From Flavobacterium sp. ENC (GTDB lineage: Bacteria; Bacteroidota; Bacteroidia; Flavobacteriales; Flavobacteriaceae): a DNA stretch of 64,000 nucleotides. The notes beneath the pieces are model-generated. The model was not told the origin of the DNA. It made no database searches and saw only the letters and a list, made by a program, of their open reading frames with translations. The DNA is taken from the NCBI RefSeq assembly GCF_020991415.1, contig NZ_JAJMOY010000011.1, positions 1 to 64,000 on the forward strand, read 5' to 3'. The translations under genes and the position numbers were made by a program. Position 1 is the stretch's first letter, and every line of letters begins with the position of its first letter. This document shows, in pieces, positions 24,653-34,584 of the stretch.

Positions 24653-25573
24653 ATGCCTGAGCAATTACATCAAAATATAAAATCTTTTTTAGAAGGTAAG
24701 CCTTCCTTAAAAGGAAAAGAAATGTGGAACAAGTGGTATGACAATCCGGAAGAAATATCCGCAGACGAGATTGTTATTGCATCCGATATTTCAAAACTTA
24801 AAAAAGAAATCAGAGCGATCAAAAAATCAGATAAGGTATTTTTCCTGAACAACAGAAACTGGATGATGGCGGCTTCTCTTTTGTTTGCAGCCGGATTAAC
24901 GGGATTCTTCTTTTTGAATTCAGAAACCATCACAACGAGACAATATGCCGCAAAACCGGGAGAACATACCAAAATAACGCTAAGTGACGGAACCCAGATC
25001 TGGCTTAATGCAGGAAGTCTGCTAAAATACCCGAGTAAATTTAACGGAGACACCCGCGAAGTGTATCTGACAGGCGAAGCTTTTTTTGATGTTGCCAAAG
25101 ATAAAAAGCATCCCTTCATCATTCACACTGACAAGATGGATACCAAAGTACTGGGCACCAGTTTTAATGTGCAGGCCTATCCGGGCCAGGCCACTCAGGA
25201 GGTTTCGGTTCTGACGGGGAGAGTAAATGTGAAATCTACGGTAACGGACGAGAATGTTTATGTAACGCCGGGCCAGAAAGTTGTTTTTAAATCGAAAAAC
25301 AGCAGTTTACACGCCTTTAGTAATATCCCGATGAACTCCATTTCACTATGGAGAAAAAACATTATTGTTTTTGAGGATACTCCTTTGCCTGAAGTGATAG
25401 CGACGATTAACCGAAATTATAATGTTGCCATTTCCATTGAAAACAAGAATCTGAATAATCTCAAAATAAGTGCCTATTTCAAGGAACTTCCGGCGGATCA
25501 GGTCATCGGACTGGTGTGTAATATCATCAATGCCAATTACAAAATCGAATCGGGAGTGTACAGAATTCAATAA
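24653..25573 (+). CDS. FecR-type anti-sigma factor (first set)
   Basis: 306 residues. A cytoplasmic N-terminal part that binds sigma (1-68), one transmembrane helix (about 70-88, MMAASLLFAAGLTGFFFL), a periplasmic FecR domain (about 95-215, with GEHTKITLSDGTQIWLNAGS and GEAFFDVAKDKKHPF), and a C-terminal DUF4974-like domain (about 232-306). It transmits the signal of the STN domain of the SusC receptor to the sigma factor. Located 112 bases after the sigma gene and 64 bases before the susC-like gene. Confidence 0.95.
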   Translation: MPEQLHQNIKSFLEGKPSLKGKEMWNKWYDNPEEISADEIVIASDISKLKKEIRAIKKSDKVFFLNNRNWMMAASLLFAAGLTGFFFLNSETITTRQYAAKPGEHTKITLSDGTQIWLNAGSLLKYPSKFNGDTREVYLTGEAFFDVAKDKKHPFIIHTDKMDTKVLGTSFNVQAYPGQATQEVSVLTGRVNVKSTVTDENVYVTPGQKVVFKSKNSSLHAFSNIPMNSISLWRKNIIVFEDTPLPEVIATINRNYNVAISIENKNLNNLKISAYFKELPADQVIGLVCNIINANYKIESGVYRIQ

Positions 25574-25637
25574 ACACAGAACGCATACCTGACAATAAAC
25601 AAAAACAATCACAAAAAAAAATCAAAACAACACCATT

Positions 25638-28600
25638 ATGAATGAAAAACAAATGCGGTACGTCGCAAAGTGTCAAAGTATTAAAAAAGGCGTTATGCCC
25701 CAATTAATCCTGTTCATTGCTTTATTTTTTATCGGATTAACGGCCAAAGCCGGAAATGTTGATATGGATAAAAGAATAACATTAAAAGTAGAAAATGAAA
25801 ATATAAAAAACATTCTGCAAAAGATTGAAAAACAGGTTGATGTACATTTTATGTACGAAGCCAATCAGATCAATACCAATCAGAAAGCAAGTTTAAAACT
25901 GAGCGATGTAACGCTGGAATATGCTCTGGATAAGATCTGCAGCAGTTTTTTTCTGAAATATGAAATTATCAGCAACAACATCGTCATTAAGCGAAATCAG
26001 AAAATCAGCGATGCCGGACAAAATAAAATTACGGTATCCGGAACTGTTTTTGGCGGTGATGACGGGATGCCTTTACCGGGAGTAGGTATTAAAGACAAAG
26101 GATCAAGCGCAACGGCAACGACCGATTTTGACGGAACGTTTACCATGGAAATCAATTCCTCTGAAGCTTTGCTGATTTTTTCCTATGTGGGTTATGTTAC
26201 TCAGGAAATCAAAGTTACAGAGACACAAAAGAATCTGAATGTCAAATTAGCCGCCGATGTAAAACAATTACAGGAAGTGGTGGTAATGGGATACGGAAGT
26301 GTCAAAAAGAATGAAGTTTTAGGGGCTGTAGGATCTGTTTCGATGAAAGAAACGTCCAGCAGAACCTATAATTCTGCTGCCGATTTGCTTCAGGGTACAG
26401 TAGCAGGTGTTACGGTTATCAATAATGGAGGTGATCCTACAGGAGAACCAACCATCAATATTCGTGGTATTGGTTCGCTAAATGCAGAAACGCCTTTAAT
26501 TGTTCTGGACGGAATTATCTACAGTGGCTCACTAAATACCATTAACCCGAATGATATTGCTTCGATCAGTGTTTTGAAAGATGCGGCTTCGGCAGCCATT
26601 TACGGAGCAAGAGCTTCCGGGGGGGTAATTTTAATTACGTCTAAAAAAGGAACTTCGGAGCGTCTGAATGTAAATGTGAACTATCAGGGAGGATTTCAGA
26701 GTGTAGCCAAAAAACTGAAAGTACTTAACGCCGCAGAATATGCAGATGCTATGAACACGGCCAGGGATAACGCGGGATTACCAAGAATTCCTGCTTTTGA
26801 TCCGGCATTTGAACCGACAGCCAGAATTACTAAAACCGACTGGATGGATGAAATTTTCCAGACGGGTGAGATTCAGGATTTGTCTATTTCGGTGAATGGA
26901 AAAACAGAAAAATCGAATTTCTTCCTGTCGGGGAGTTACCGTAAAAACGAAGGAATTCTGTTAAATACAGATGCAAGCCGCTATACCGCAAGAGCCAATT
27001 CTTCTTTCAAACTGGCACCCAACTTTACCATAGGAGAAAACCTGACGTATTCCTTAACGAATGGTCAGAGCGCCAATACGTCCAGTGCTTATACAGGAGC
27101 CATTTTAGGAGCGATTTTATATCCGCCAAATGCAACGGTGTACCGAGAAGACGGTTCCGGACTTTTTGGAGGGGTTCCGGAGAAATATATCGGTTCTTAC
27201 GGAGACGTGATCAATCCGGTGGCGTATCTGAAAAGACTGGATAACAGCAATCCAATTTCAACGATACTGATCAATCCTTATGCGGAGTGGGAAATTATCA
27301 AAGGCCTGAAAATCAAATCCAACTGGGGATATACCAGGATCCAGAACGATTACAAGGATTTTACGGTGAAAATTACAGAGCCGGGTAAAGTATTTGACTT
27401 TAACAGGTTAACACAAACGACTTCTACGACGACTGATTTATTGGGGGAGCAGACACTTTCCTACGATAGATCATTTGGGAAACATAATTTTAAAGCTTTG
27501 GCGGGATATACCTACCAGGATACGAAAAGGGATTTTTACAGTGTATCGGGTACAGGCTTTGATAATGAAGATCCTTCACAGCGTTATTTGCTGAATGCAA
27601 AATTAATTCAGCAGTTGGGCGCAGGAATGTCAGAAGAGATTATTTCCTCTTATGTGGGAAGGTTAAATTATGATTTTAATCAAAAGTATTTGTTCTCCGG
27701 AATTGTGCGTCGTGACGGTACTTCAAAACTTACTTCAGCCAACCGTTGGAGAGTCTATCCTTCTGTTTCTGCAGGATGGCTGATCTCTGAGGAAGGATTT
27801 ATGAAAAACATCAGTTCAACGGTAAACAATTTAAAATTGCGCGCGAGCTGGGGTGAAATCGGAAATTTAGGAAACCTTGGACCGTACCAGTTTAGTGTGC
27901 CGTTAAACCAGACTTCCGCTTTGATCGGATCGACTCCGGTGATTAATTATGGGTATTCCGAAAGTGAATTATCAAATCCGGCTTTAAAATGGGAAAGCTC
28001 CGAACAAACCAACTTAGGTTTGGATTTCAGCCTTTTCAACAATACGCTTACAGGATCTGTAGATGTTTATAAAAAGACCAACAAAGACATGCTGGTTCGC
28101 GATCAGCTGCCGGGAGTGGCAGGAACACCATTAGGCCGAATCGTAAATTCGGGTGATGTAGAGAATAAAGGTCTTGAAGCAAGTCTTACGTATCAGAAAA
28201 CAAAAGGCGAATTTAAATTTGATGTGACAGCAAATGCCGCTTTTTTACATAACAAAATTGTTTCCATCAAAGATGATTTAACTTCCCTGGAGCCGCTTAA
28301 TCTGAGCAGGGTTCGTAGTTTGCCTTTAGCGAATATTTATCAGGTGGGAAGCCCGGTAGGAGCTTTTTACGGCTATGCCACAGACGGATTGTTTCAAAGC
28401 ACGGCAGAAGCAAAAGCGTATGTAAATAAGTCAGGTGTAGTCTATCAGCCGAATGCTGTTGCCGGAGATATGAAGTTTAAAGATGTAAACGGAGACGGTG
28501 TAATCAATAACAATGACAGGGTAGTATTAGGAAATCCTTTTCCAAAAACAACTTTCAGCTTAAATACCAATTTCAGGTATAAAGGCTTTGATATGAATAT

Positions 28601-29027
28601 CTTTTTAAGCGGAGCAGCCGGTAACAGTGTTTTTAATGCTGTAAAATATACGGGTCTGAATGGTTCTTTCCCGGGGTACAATTTGCTGGCAGAATCTAAA
28701 GATGCCTGGTCACCGCAGAACACAGACACTAAAATACCGGTACTTTCGGCAACGGACAACAACAATAACTTCGGAAGAATCTCTGATTTTTATATTGAAA
28801 AGGCAGATTACCTGAGATTGAAAAATGTGGCCATTGGTTATACCGTTAAAGACAGCTGGTTAAACGGAAAAGCAAATCTGAGATTCTTTATCTCCGCCCA
28901 AAACCTTTTCACGATTACCAAATATTCCGGAATGGATCCTGAAGTAGGACTGAACAATTTCGGTCTGGATTTAGGGAAATATCCGCTTTCCAGAATTTAC
29001 ATGACAGGTATAAACGCAACTTTTTAA
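25638..29027 (+). CDS. SusC/RagA-family TonB-dependent transporter with STN domain
   Basis: 1129 residues. Signal peptide (about 20-38, ending TAKA), STN signalling domain (about 45-115, ITLKVENENIKNILQKIEKQ), carboxypeptidase-like beta domain (about 130-205, with PLPGVGI and TDFDGTFTM), plug domain (about 215-330, including NIRGIGSLNAETPLIVLDG and the SusC hallmark SISVLKDAASAAIYGARASGGVILITSKKG in parts) and a C-terminal 22-strand barrel. It imports its ligand across the outer membrane using TonB energy, with the SusD lid encoded 20 bases downstream. The STN domain links it to the upstream FecR/sigma pair. The phosphoesterase genes that follow point to a phosphorus-containing substrate. Confidence 0.96.
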   Translation: MNEKQMRYVAKCQSIKKGVMPQLILFIALFFIGLTAKAGNVDMDKRITLKVENENIKNILQKIEKQVDVHFMYEANQINTNQKASLKLSDVTLEYALDKICSSFFLKYEIISNNIVIKRNQKISDAGQNKITVSGTVFGGDDGMPLPGVGIKDKGSSATATTDFDGTFTMEINSSEALLIFSYVGYVTQEIKVTETQKNLNVKLAADVKQLQEVVVMGYGSVKKNEVLGAVGSVSMKETSSRTYNSAADLLQGTVAGVTVINNGGDPTGEPTINIRGIGSLNAETPLIVLDGIIYSGSLNTINPNDIASISVLKDAASAAIYGARASGGVILITSKKGTSERLNVNVNYQGGFQSVAKKLKVLNAAEYADAMNTARDNAGLPRIPAFDPAFEPTARITKTDWMDEIFQTGEIQDLSISVNGKTEKSNFFLSGSYRKNEGILLNTDASRYTARANSSFKLAPNFTIGENLTYSLTNGQSANTSSAYTGAILGAILYPPNATVYREDGSGLFGGVPEKYIGSYGDVINPVAYLKRLDNSNPISTILINPYAEWEIIKGLKIKSNWGYTRIQNDYKDFTVKITEPGKVFDFNRLTQTTSTTTDLLGEQTLSYDRSFGKHNFKALAGYTYQDTKRDFYSVSGTGFDNEDPSQRYLLNAKLIQQLGAGMSEEIISSYVGRLNYDFNQKYLFSGIVRRDGTSKLTSANRWRVYPSVSAGWLISEEGFMKNISSTVNNLKLRASWGEIGNLGNLGPYQFSVPLNQTSALIGSTPVINYGYSESELSNPALKWESSEQTNLGLDFSLFNNTLTGSVDVYKKTNKDMLVRDQLPGVAGTPLGRIVNSGDVENKGLEASLTYQKTKGEFKFDVTANAAFLHNKIVSIKDDLTSLEPLNLSRVRSLPLANIYQVGSPVGAFYGYATDGLFQSTAEAKAYVNKSGVVYQPNAVAGDMKFKDVNGDGVINNNDRVVLGNPFPKTTFSLNTNFRYKGFDMNIFLSGAAGNSVFNAVKYTGLNGSFPGYNLLAESKDAWSPQNTDTKIPVLSATDNNNNFGRISDFYIEKADYLRLKNVAIGYTVKDSWLNGKANLRFFISAQNLFTITKYSGMDPEVGLNNFGLDLGKYPLSRIYMTGINATF

Positions 29028-29047
29028 AAAATATTAAAACAGACAAA

Positions 29048-30583
29048 ATGAAAAAATTAAGTATTTTATTATTGAGTTTTACAATGCTGCTAGGTACGAC
29101 AGCCTGCGAAAGCGAACTTGATCTGGTACCTCAGGGAGCTCCTTCGAGTGGGAATTTCTGGAAAACACCCGCAGATGCAAAAGCAGGCGTAAATGCTATT
29201 TATGCCTTGTATTCGGATGATAATATGTATGGACGCGGTTTTTTCTGGCTGAACAATGCCAGTGATGATATCGGAACCAAACCCAGACAAAATGCAGAAC
29301 GTATCAAAAATTTTATTGTAGACGGATCAGAATCGGATACGAAGGATATCTGGAGGCTGCATTACGAAATTATGAAGCGTTGTAATGATGTGATCCGTAA
29401 TGTTCCCAATATTGCATTAGATGAAAAAACGAGAAACATGATGCTGGGTGAAGCGTATTTCAACCATGCTGTGATGCATTTGGAATTGGCCTATCGCTAT
29501 GGTGATGATCGCGCCGGAATTCCGATTCAGGATCGAAATGACCCAACGAATGTATATGTGCCCCGTGCCAAAAATGTAGCTGAAAATTACGCCTATATTG
29601 CTGCCGATTTACAAAAAGCGGCCGATTTACTGCCTTATTTTAATGAACTGACCACAGATAATTACGGACGTGCACATAAAACTGCGGCCTGGGCCTATTT
29701 AGTTCGTACCTATCTGTATGCAAAAGACTGGGACAACGCGATCAAATATGCCAATATGATCGTTAACAGTGGCAAACATGCGTTGCTTCCTAATTTTGAA
29801 GATGTCTTTAAAATAAAGAATAACTGGTCTTCCGAATACATCTGGTCGGTTACTTCAAGCGCTGAGAATACTTCCCTTGGCTCTATCTTCCCGGGAGTTT
29901 GCCTGGAAGACAAAGGCTGGGGTGTTTACAACGGCTGGGGAAATTTCTACCCAACCAAAGAATTATTTGATACTTATGATCCTGCCGATAAAAGACGCAG
30001 TGCCACGATTTTACAAAAAGGCGATCAGTTTATGTATTTCGGCGAATTAGCCACTTTTAACGTAGGGAAATATGTAGTGAGTTCCAGTAACAGAACAGGC
30101 TATCAGTTTAAAAAATACATGGAGCCTTTCGGTTATGCCAAAACGAATTCGGGAGGAATCGACATTCGTTATGTAAATGCCAACGGGGATAAACCTTCCA
30201 CAGCACTGAATGTACCGCTTTTGCGTTATGCCGATGTGATCCTGATGCTGGCGGAATCTAAATTAATGAAAGGACAGGATGCCGATAAAGAAATAAATAT
30301 GATTCGCAACCGTGCGGGTCTTGCCAGTATTTCGGGCGCTACAATGACCGATCTGAAAAGAGAGAGACGTTGCGAATTAGCGGGAGAATGGACCGACCGT
30401 CATTACGATTTAGTGCGCTGGGGTGATGCGCAGGCCACTTACGCAAAACCATTGCACCATTATGACGGAACAGTGATTTATCCTGCCCGTAATTTTAATC
30501 CTGCCATTCACCATGTATGGCCGATACCACCAGATGAGATTGCAGTAAGCAAAGGTGCTTTATTTCAAAATAAGGGCTGGTAA
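29048..30583 (+). CDS. SusD/RagB-family substrate-binding lipoprotein
   Basis: 511 residues. Lipoprotein signal with lipid Cys at TTACES (Cys20), then the SusD pattern: APSSGNFWKTPADAKAGVNAIYALY, AYFNHAVMHLELAYRYGD (helical TPR-like part), and the C-terminal LLRYADVILMLAESKL, IRNRAGL and LKRERRCELAGEWTDRHYDLVRW. It forms the surface lid on the SusC barrel and binds the substrate outside the cell. Followed by a terminator-like hairpin. Confidence 0.96.
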   Translation: MKKLSILLLSFTMLLGTTACESELDLVPQGAPSSGNFWKTPADAKAGVNAIYALYSDDNMYGRGFFWLNNASDDIGTKPRQNAERIKNFIVDGSESDTKDIWRLHYEIMKRCNDVIRNVPNIALDEKTRNMMLGEAYFNHAVMHLELAYRYGDDRAGIPIQDRNDPTNVYVPRAKNVAENYAYIAADLQKAADLLPYFNELTTDNYGRAHKTAAWAYLVRTYLYAKDWDNAIKYANMIVNSGKHALLPNFEDVFKIKNNWSSEYIWSVTSSAENTSLGSIFPGVCLEDKGWGVYNGWGNFYPTKELFDTYDPADKRRSATILQKGDQFMYFGELATFNVGKYVVSSSNRTGYQFKKYMEPFGYAKTNSGGIDIRYVNANGDKPSTALNVPLLRYADVILMLAESKLMKGQDADKEINMIRNRAGLASISGATMTDLKRERRCELAGEWTDRHYDLVRWGDAQATYAKPLHHYDGTVIYPARNFNPAIHHVWPIPPDEIAVSKGALFQNKGW

Positions 30584-30680
30584 AAAGTAGTTTCATTTAG
30601 TTTGTGTTTTTTTTTTTACGCTGCAGGCTTTACAGGAGTCTGCGGTCGTAAATAAAAAACAAATGATTTATAAATAACTT

Positions 30681-30720
30681 AGAAACCAGTCTTTTCGTTA
30701 AAGGACTGGTTTCTATTTTC
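30681..30720 (+). terminator. Terminator after the susD-like gene
   Basis: Inverted repeat AGAAACCAGTC / GACTGGTTTCT with extra pairing of T and A bases in the loop, followed by ATTTTC. It separates SusCD from the phosphatase genes, which may have their own promoter or be read through. Confidence 0.7.
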
Positions 30721-30845
30721 GGATTACAAAATACGATACATTTTTTAGTGTAAGAATTAAAATGTATTTAAATCAATACCAATAACTTATGTTCTTTTTG
30801 TTGAAGTTTACCCAGAGCTTTCAGAAAGAACAAATACTAGTACAG

Positions 30846-32672
30846 ATGAAAAAAATAATCGCGCTTTTGTGCCTCCATTTTTGCCTTTTCGCACAGGCAC
30901 AGGAATACAGTTCTGTTAATATTCATTCCCATAATGATTACGCTAGTCCGCTTCCTTTTTATGAAGCTTACGCCAATGAAGCAGGCGTTATCGAAGCCGA
31001 TGTTTTTCTGGTTAAAAACGATTTGGTTGTGGCGCATACCTCAAAGGAAATTAATCCCGCCAATTCCCTTCAAAACCTTTACCTGGAGCCGCTTTTATTG
31101 AAATTTAAAGCGTTAGGGGGGAAAGCTTATAAAAGTGACAAACCGTTAATTTTGATGATCGATATCAAGTCGGAAGCAGAACCAACTTTAAAAGTAATTG
31201 CGGAACAGTTAAATGCTTTTCCAGAACTCATTTCAAATAAAAACTTTAAAGTTATTATTTCCGGCAACAGACCGGCTCCCTCCAAATGGAACGAATATCC
31301 GGCCTTTATTTATTTTGACGGAAGACTTAACGAAACCTATACGGAGCAGGAACTTTCAAAAGTACACATGATCAGTGAAGATCTTAAAGAACTGACGGTT
31401 TGGAATGGTAAAGGTGTATTGACGCAGGCTGATTCCGAGAAAATACAGGCCATCATTAAAAAAGTACACGATCAAAATAAAAAAATCCGATTCTGGTCTA
31501 CTCAGGATAATGTGAATACGTGGATGACTTTGATGAATCTGCATGTGGATTACATCGCAACGGATAATACGTCGGCATTGACGCAATTCATTAAAAATAT
31601 TAAAGCTACTTTTTACCAGAACACGGAGTTTTACGAAACCTATGTTCCTAAAAACGGCTCGGTATTTCCCAAAAATAAACGTCCGAAGAATGTGATTCTT
31701 CTTATCGGTGACGGAATGGGACTGACCCAGATTTATGCAGGTTACACGGCAAATAAAGGAAGGTTAAACATGTTCAATATTCCGACAGAGGGATTTTCGA
31801 TTACCAAAGCTTCGGACAGTTATATTACCGATTCGGCGGCAGGAGCAACCGCTATGGCTTCCGGTCATAAGACCAATAACCGTTTTATTGGTGTCGATGA
31901 AAAAGGAAAATCAGTGGAGTCCATAACACAATTGCTCGCTAAGAAAAAATACAAAACCGCTATTATTTCGTGCGGTGATATTACAGACGCTACACCGGCT
32001 GCTTTTTATGCCCATCAGTCCGACAGAAGCTACAACGAAGCCATTGCCGCAGATTTTTTATCCAATCCGTCTGATATTTTAATCGGAGGAGGAAATAACC
32101 AGTTCAGGTCCCGAAAAGACGGTAAAAATCTGGCGGAAGCCTTACAGCAAAAAGGCTACACTTTTTCGGATCACTTCAGCGCTTTGGATACGATCAGCAA
32201 TTCCCGTTTTGTCGTATTGGAAAATGCTGCTGTAGTTTCGAGAAAAGACGGAAGAGGCGATTTTTTAGCGAAATCATTATTAAAAGCTACGAATACATTT
32301 TCCAAAACACCGAATCCGTTTTTTATCATGGCCGAAGGCGCTCAGATTGATTACGGCGGTCACAGCAACAATGTAGAATATGTAGTACGTGAATTGCTTG
32401 ATTTTGACCGTTTGGTGGGTCAGGCCATGGAATTTGTAGATAAAAACCCGGAAACTTTATTGATTGTAACAGCCGACCACGAGACTGGCGGACTTTCCTT
32501 AATAGACGGCAGTACCGAAAAAGGCTATGTACACGGAAGCTTCAGCACCAACGACCACACCTCGGTAACGGTGCCTGTTTTTGCCTACGGTCCCGGAGCT
32601 CAGAATTTTATGGGCGTGTATCAGAACACCGAAATTTACAGCAAAATAATGCAGTTGTTAGGGACAAAATAA
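30846..32672 (+). CDS. Fusion of PLC-like phosphodiesterase and alkaline phosphatase
   Basis: 608 residues from ATG 30846, chosen because it starts a clean signal peptide (MKKIIALLCLHFCLFAQAQ); an ATG 57 bases upstream is possible but adds an unlikely tail. Residues 20-255 resemble the TIM-barrel PLC-like/glycerophosphodiester phosphodiesterase superfamily (NIHSHNDY 25-32, IEADVFL 49-55, VVAHTSKE 61-68). Residues 280-608 are an alkaline phosphatase of the PhoA type: LLIGDGMG (285-292), nucleophile Ser330 in TDSAAGATAMASGHK, EGAQIDYGGH and TADHETGG. The two steps would release phosphate from phosphodiesters outside the cytoplasm. Located after a SusCD pair. Confidence 0.92.
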   Translation: MKKIIALLCLHFCLFAQAQEYSSVNIHSHNDYASPLPFYEAYANEAGVIEADVFLVKNDLVVAHTSKEINPANSLQNLYLEPLLLKFKALGGKAYKSDKPLILMIDIKSEAEPTLKVIAEQLNAFPELISNKNFKVIISGNRPAPSKWNEYPAFIYFDGRLNETYTEQELSKVHMISEDLKELTVWNGKGVLTQADSEKIQAIIKKVHDQNKKIRFWSTQDNVNTWMTLMNLHVDYIATDNTSALTQFIKNIKATFYQNTEFYETYVPKNGSVFPKNKRPKNVILLIGDGMGLTQIYAGYTANKGRLNMFNIPTEGFSITKASDSYITDSAAGATAMASGHKTNNRFIGVDEKGKSVESITQLLAKKKYKTAIISCGDITDATPAAFYAHQSDRSYNEAIAADFLSNPSDILIGGGNNQFRSRKDGKNLAEALQQKGYTFSDHFSALDTISNSRFVVLENAAVVSRKDGRGDFLAKSLLKATNTFSKTPNPFFIMAEGAQIDYGGHSNNVEYVVRELLDFDRLVGQAMEFVDKNPETLLIVTADHETGGLSLIDGSTEKGYVHGSFSTNDHTSVTVPVFAYGPGAQNFMGVYQNTEIYSKIMQLLGTK

Positions 32673-32690
32673 CAGCTTTGCCAAAAAAGG

Positions 32691-32732
32691 AACCGCAGTT
32701 TTACAATGAAAATTATAAAACTGCGGTTTTTT
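32691..32732 (+). terminator. Terminator of the phosphatase fusion gene
   Basis: Perfect 13-base inverted repeat AACCGCAGTTTTA / TAAAACTGCGGTT with a 12-base loop, followed by a T tract. Confidence 0.85.
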
Positions 32733-32763
32733 ATTAACTTCTAATTTCCGTTAAAAAATAGTT

Positions 32764-34269
32764 ATGAATAAAATTATTTTAACAGTAGTATTATCCTGCA
32801 GCTGTATGTTTATTTTTGGACAGCAGCACGATAAAATATCCGGAGTTGTCTTTGCAGATACAAACAAAAATGAGGTTCCTGATAAAGATGAGGTAATGTT
32901 GTCTAATGTTTTGGTATCCAATGGTAAAGATATTGTTCGGACCAATTCGAAAGGAAAATATACGATTTCAAAAATAGAAGGAAATACCGTTTTTGTAATT
33001 AAACCGGAAAATTATATTTCGAAGAAAAACAAACAAAATAGTGTTGTCTTTTATGTCCCTTTCGATGAAATAAAAGCGGTTAAAAAGTATAATTTCCCGT
33101 TGATTTCCCATGCAGAAAAGAAAGATTTAAAAGTGGTTCTGCTGGGAGATACGCAGGTAGATGTTATGGACGATATTCACCATGTCGGAAAATTGGTCAC
33201 GGAAGAATTAATGGATCAGGAAATTGATTTTATAGTGCCGCTCGGGGATCTTTCTTTCGATAATCTGAATATTTTTAAGCCTTTGTCCGAGACTTTGGGA
33301 CTTATTGGAGCTCCTGTTTTTTATACGATTGGAAATCACGATCTCAATTTTAAGGAAACCGCTTTTCAGGACAGGGATAAAAGTTTTGAAAGCGTTTTTG
33401 GTCCTTCCTATTATGCTTTTGAGTACGGAACACAATTGTTTTTGGTATTGAATAATATTTATCCCGTTAATGAAAAAGGATATGTAGGCCGCGTTGATGA
33501 AATGCAAAAGGAGTTCATCACTAATCTGATTGCAGCAAAAAAAGACAATTATAATTCGATACATTTATTGATGCATATTCCGCTCGAGGAAATGGAAGAT
33601 AAAGAATGGATTATCAAATCGTTGGAACCTTTTAAAAAGGTGTCAGTCAGCGCCGGACATACCCATACTCAATACCATAAATATTTTGCGAGGGAAACGG
33701 GACAGCCTATTCATGAATTAGTGGCCGGGGCCGTTTGCGGGTCGTGGTGGGAAGGGCCGCATGATCTCGATCAGATTCCGTTTGCCTTAATGTATGATGG
33801 CACCCCGAAAGGATATTGGACTGTAGGAATAACTCCTGACGACTACACATACCACTACAAAGTTTCCGGAGCTCCTGACGGAAAACAAATAGACATTACC
33901 GTTCCGAAAGTAAATGAATGGGACACGACACTCAATATTCTGAACGATACTTTTATTTATGCCAATGTATTTGCAGCTGATGAATTTACAAAAGTGTACA
34001 TCAGTTTTGATAAGGGAAAATGGACCGAAATGACGAAGTATGAAGGGATTTCCCCTAATGTGCTAAAACAGTATCGCCTGCAAAGCGAGGGAAGATATGA
34101 CAGTATGAAAATATCCAAATTTCCAAAGCCGGAAACAATCAGCACCCATTTGTGGCGGATAGAAACCCCCGTAGATGCAGCACCGGGTGCACATAGCGTA
34201 AGAATAAAAGCTTTAAGCGAAGGAACTAATCTGGAGGTTTTTGGCAATGCTGTTTGGTGGACAAAATAA
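32764..34269 (+). CDS. Exported calcineurin-like phosphoesterase
   Basis: 501 residues. Signal peptide (1-19, ending FG), an N-terminal Cna-B/calcineurin-N-like domain (about 24-115) with a Ca-loop-like DTNKNEVPDKDE at 32-43, the metallophosphatase core (about 122-345: GDTQ 128-131, GDLSF 161-165, GNHD 190-193, MHIP and GHTHTQYH) and a C-terminal beta domain (about 360-501). The metal ligands of the family are present. Likely cleaves phosphate mono- or diesters in the periplasm, complementing the preceding phosphatase fusion; exact substrate unknown. Confidence 0.92.
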   Translation: MNKIILTVVLSCSCMFIFGQQHDKISGVVFADTNKNEVPDKDEVMLSNVLVSNGKDIVRTNSKGKYTISKIEGNTVFVIKPENYISKKNKQNSVVFYVPFDEIKAVKKYNFPLISHAEKKDLKVVLLGDTQVDVMDDIHHVGKLVTEELMDQEIDFIVPLGDLSFDNLNIFKPLSETLGLIGAPVFYTIGNHDLNFKETAFQDRDKSFESVFGPSYYAFEYGTQLFLVLNNIYPVNEKGYVGRVDEMQKEFITNLIAAKKDNYNSIHLLMHIPLEEMEDKEWIIKSLEPFKKVSVSAGHTHTQYHKYFARETGQPIHELVAGAVCGSWWEGPHDLDQIPFALMYDGTPKGYWTVGITPDDYTYHYKVSGAPDGKQIDITVPKVNEWDTTLNILNDTFIYANVFAADEFTKVYISFDKGKWTEMTKYEGISPNVLKQYRLQSEGRYDSMKISKFPKPETISTHLWRIETPVDAAPGAHSVRIKALSEGTNLEVFGNAVWWTK

Positions 34270-34584
34270 AAACAGGCCCATGCAATGGTAAAGGCCTTGT
34301 CTCAAACGGTTTACCAAAAGGCTTGCGGATTTTTTCCTGAATCTTCTTTTTCGGCTGTAACATATTTGGAGAAATTACTACTAATCAAAAGCGCTTCAAT
34401 AGCTGCAAATGCTCAAATTTTATCGCGGCGGACATAAATTTATAATTAAATTACTGTTCTTTGCATTTTACGGCAGTATTGAAGAAAGCAAAGTGATTCA
34501 ATAGATTCCTTATTTTAAATTTAAAGTTTAAAACACAATATTATTGAAGTCATTAAGTTTAAGAGTAGTGATCCTATTTAATTT
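34270..34584. other. Gap of 315 bases
   Basis: No gene, no convincing terminator and no promoter consensus apart from general AT richness before the second sigma gene. Confidence 0.5.

Noticed and set aside
30789..30845. Upstream ATG of the phosphatase fusion
   Set aside because: It would put 19 extra residues before an excellent signal peptide; the ATG at 30846 is preferred.
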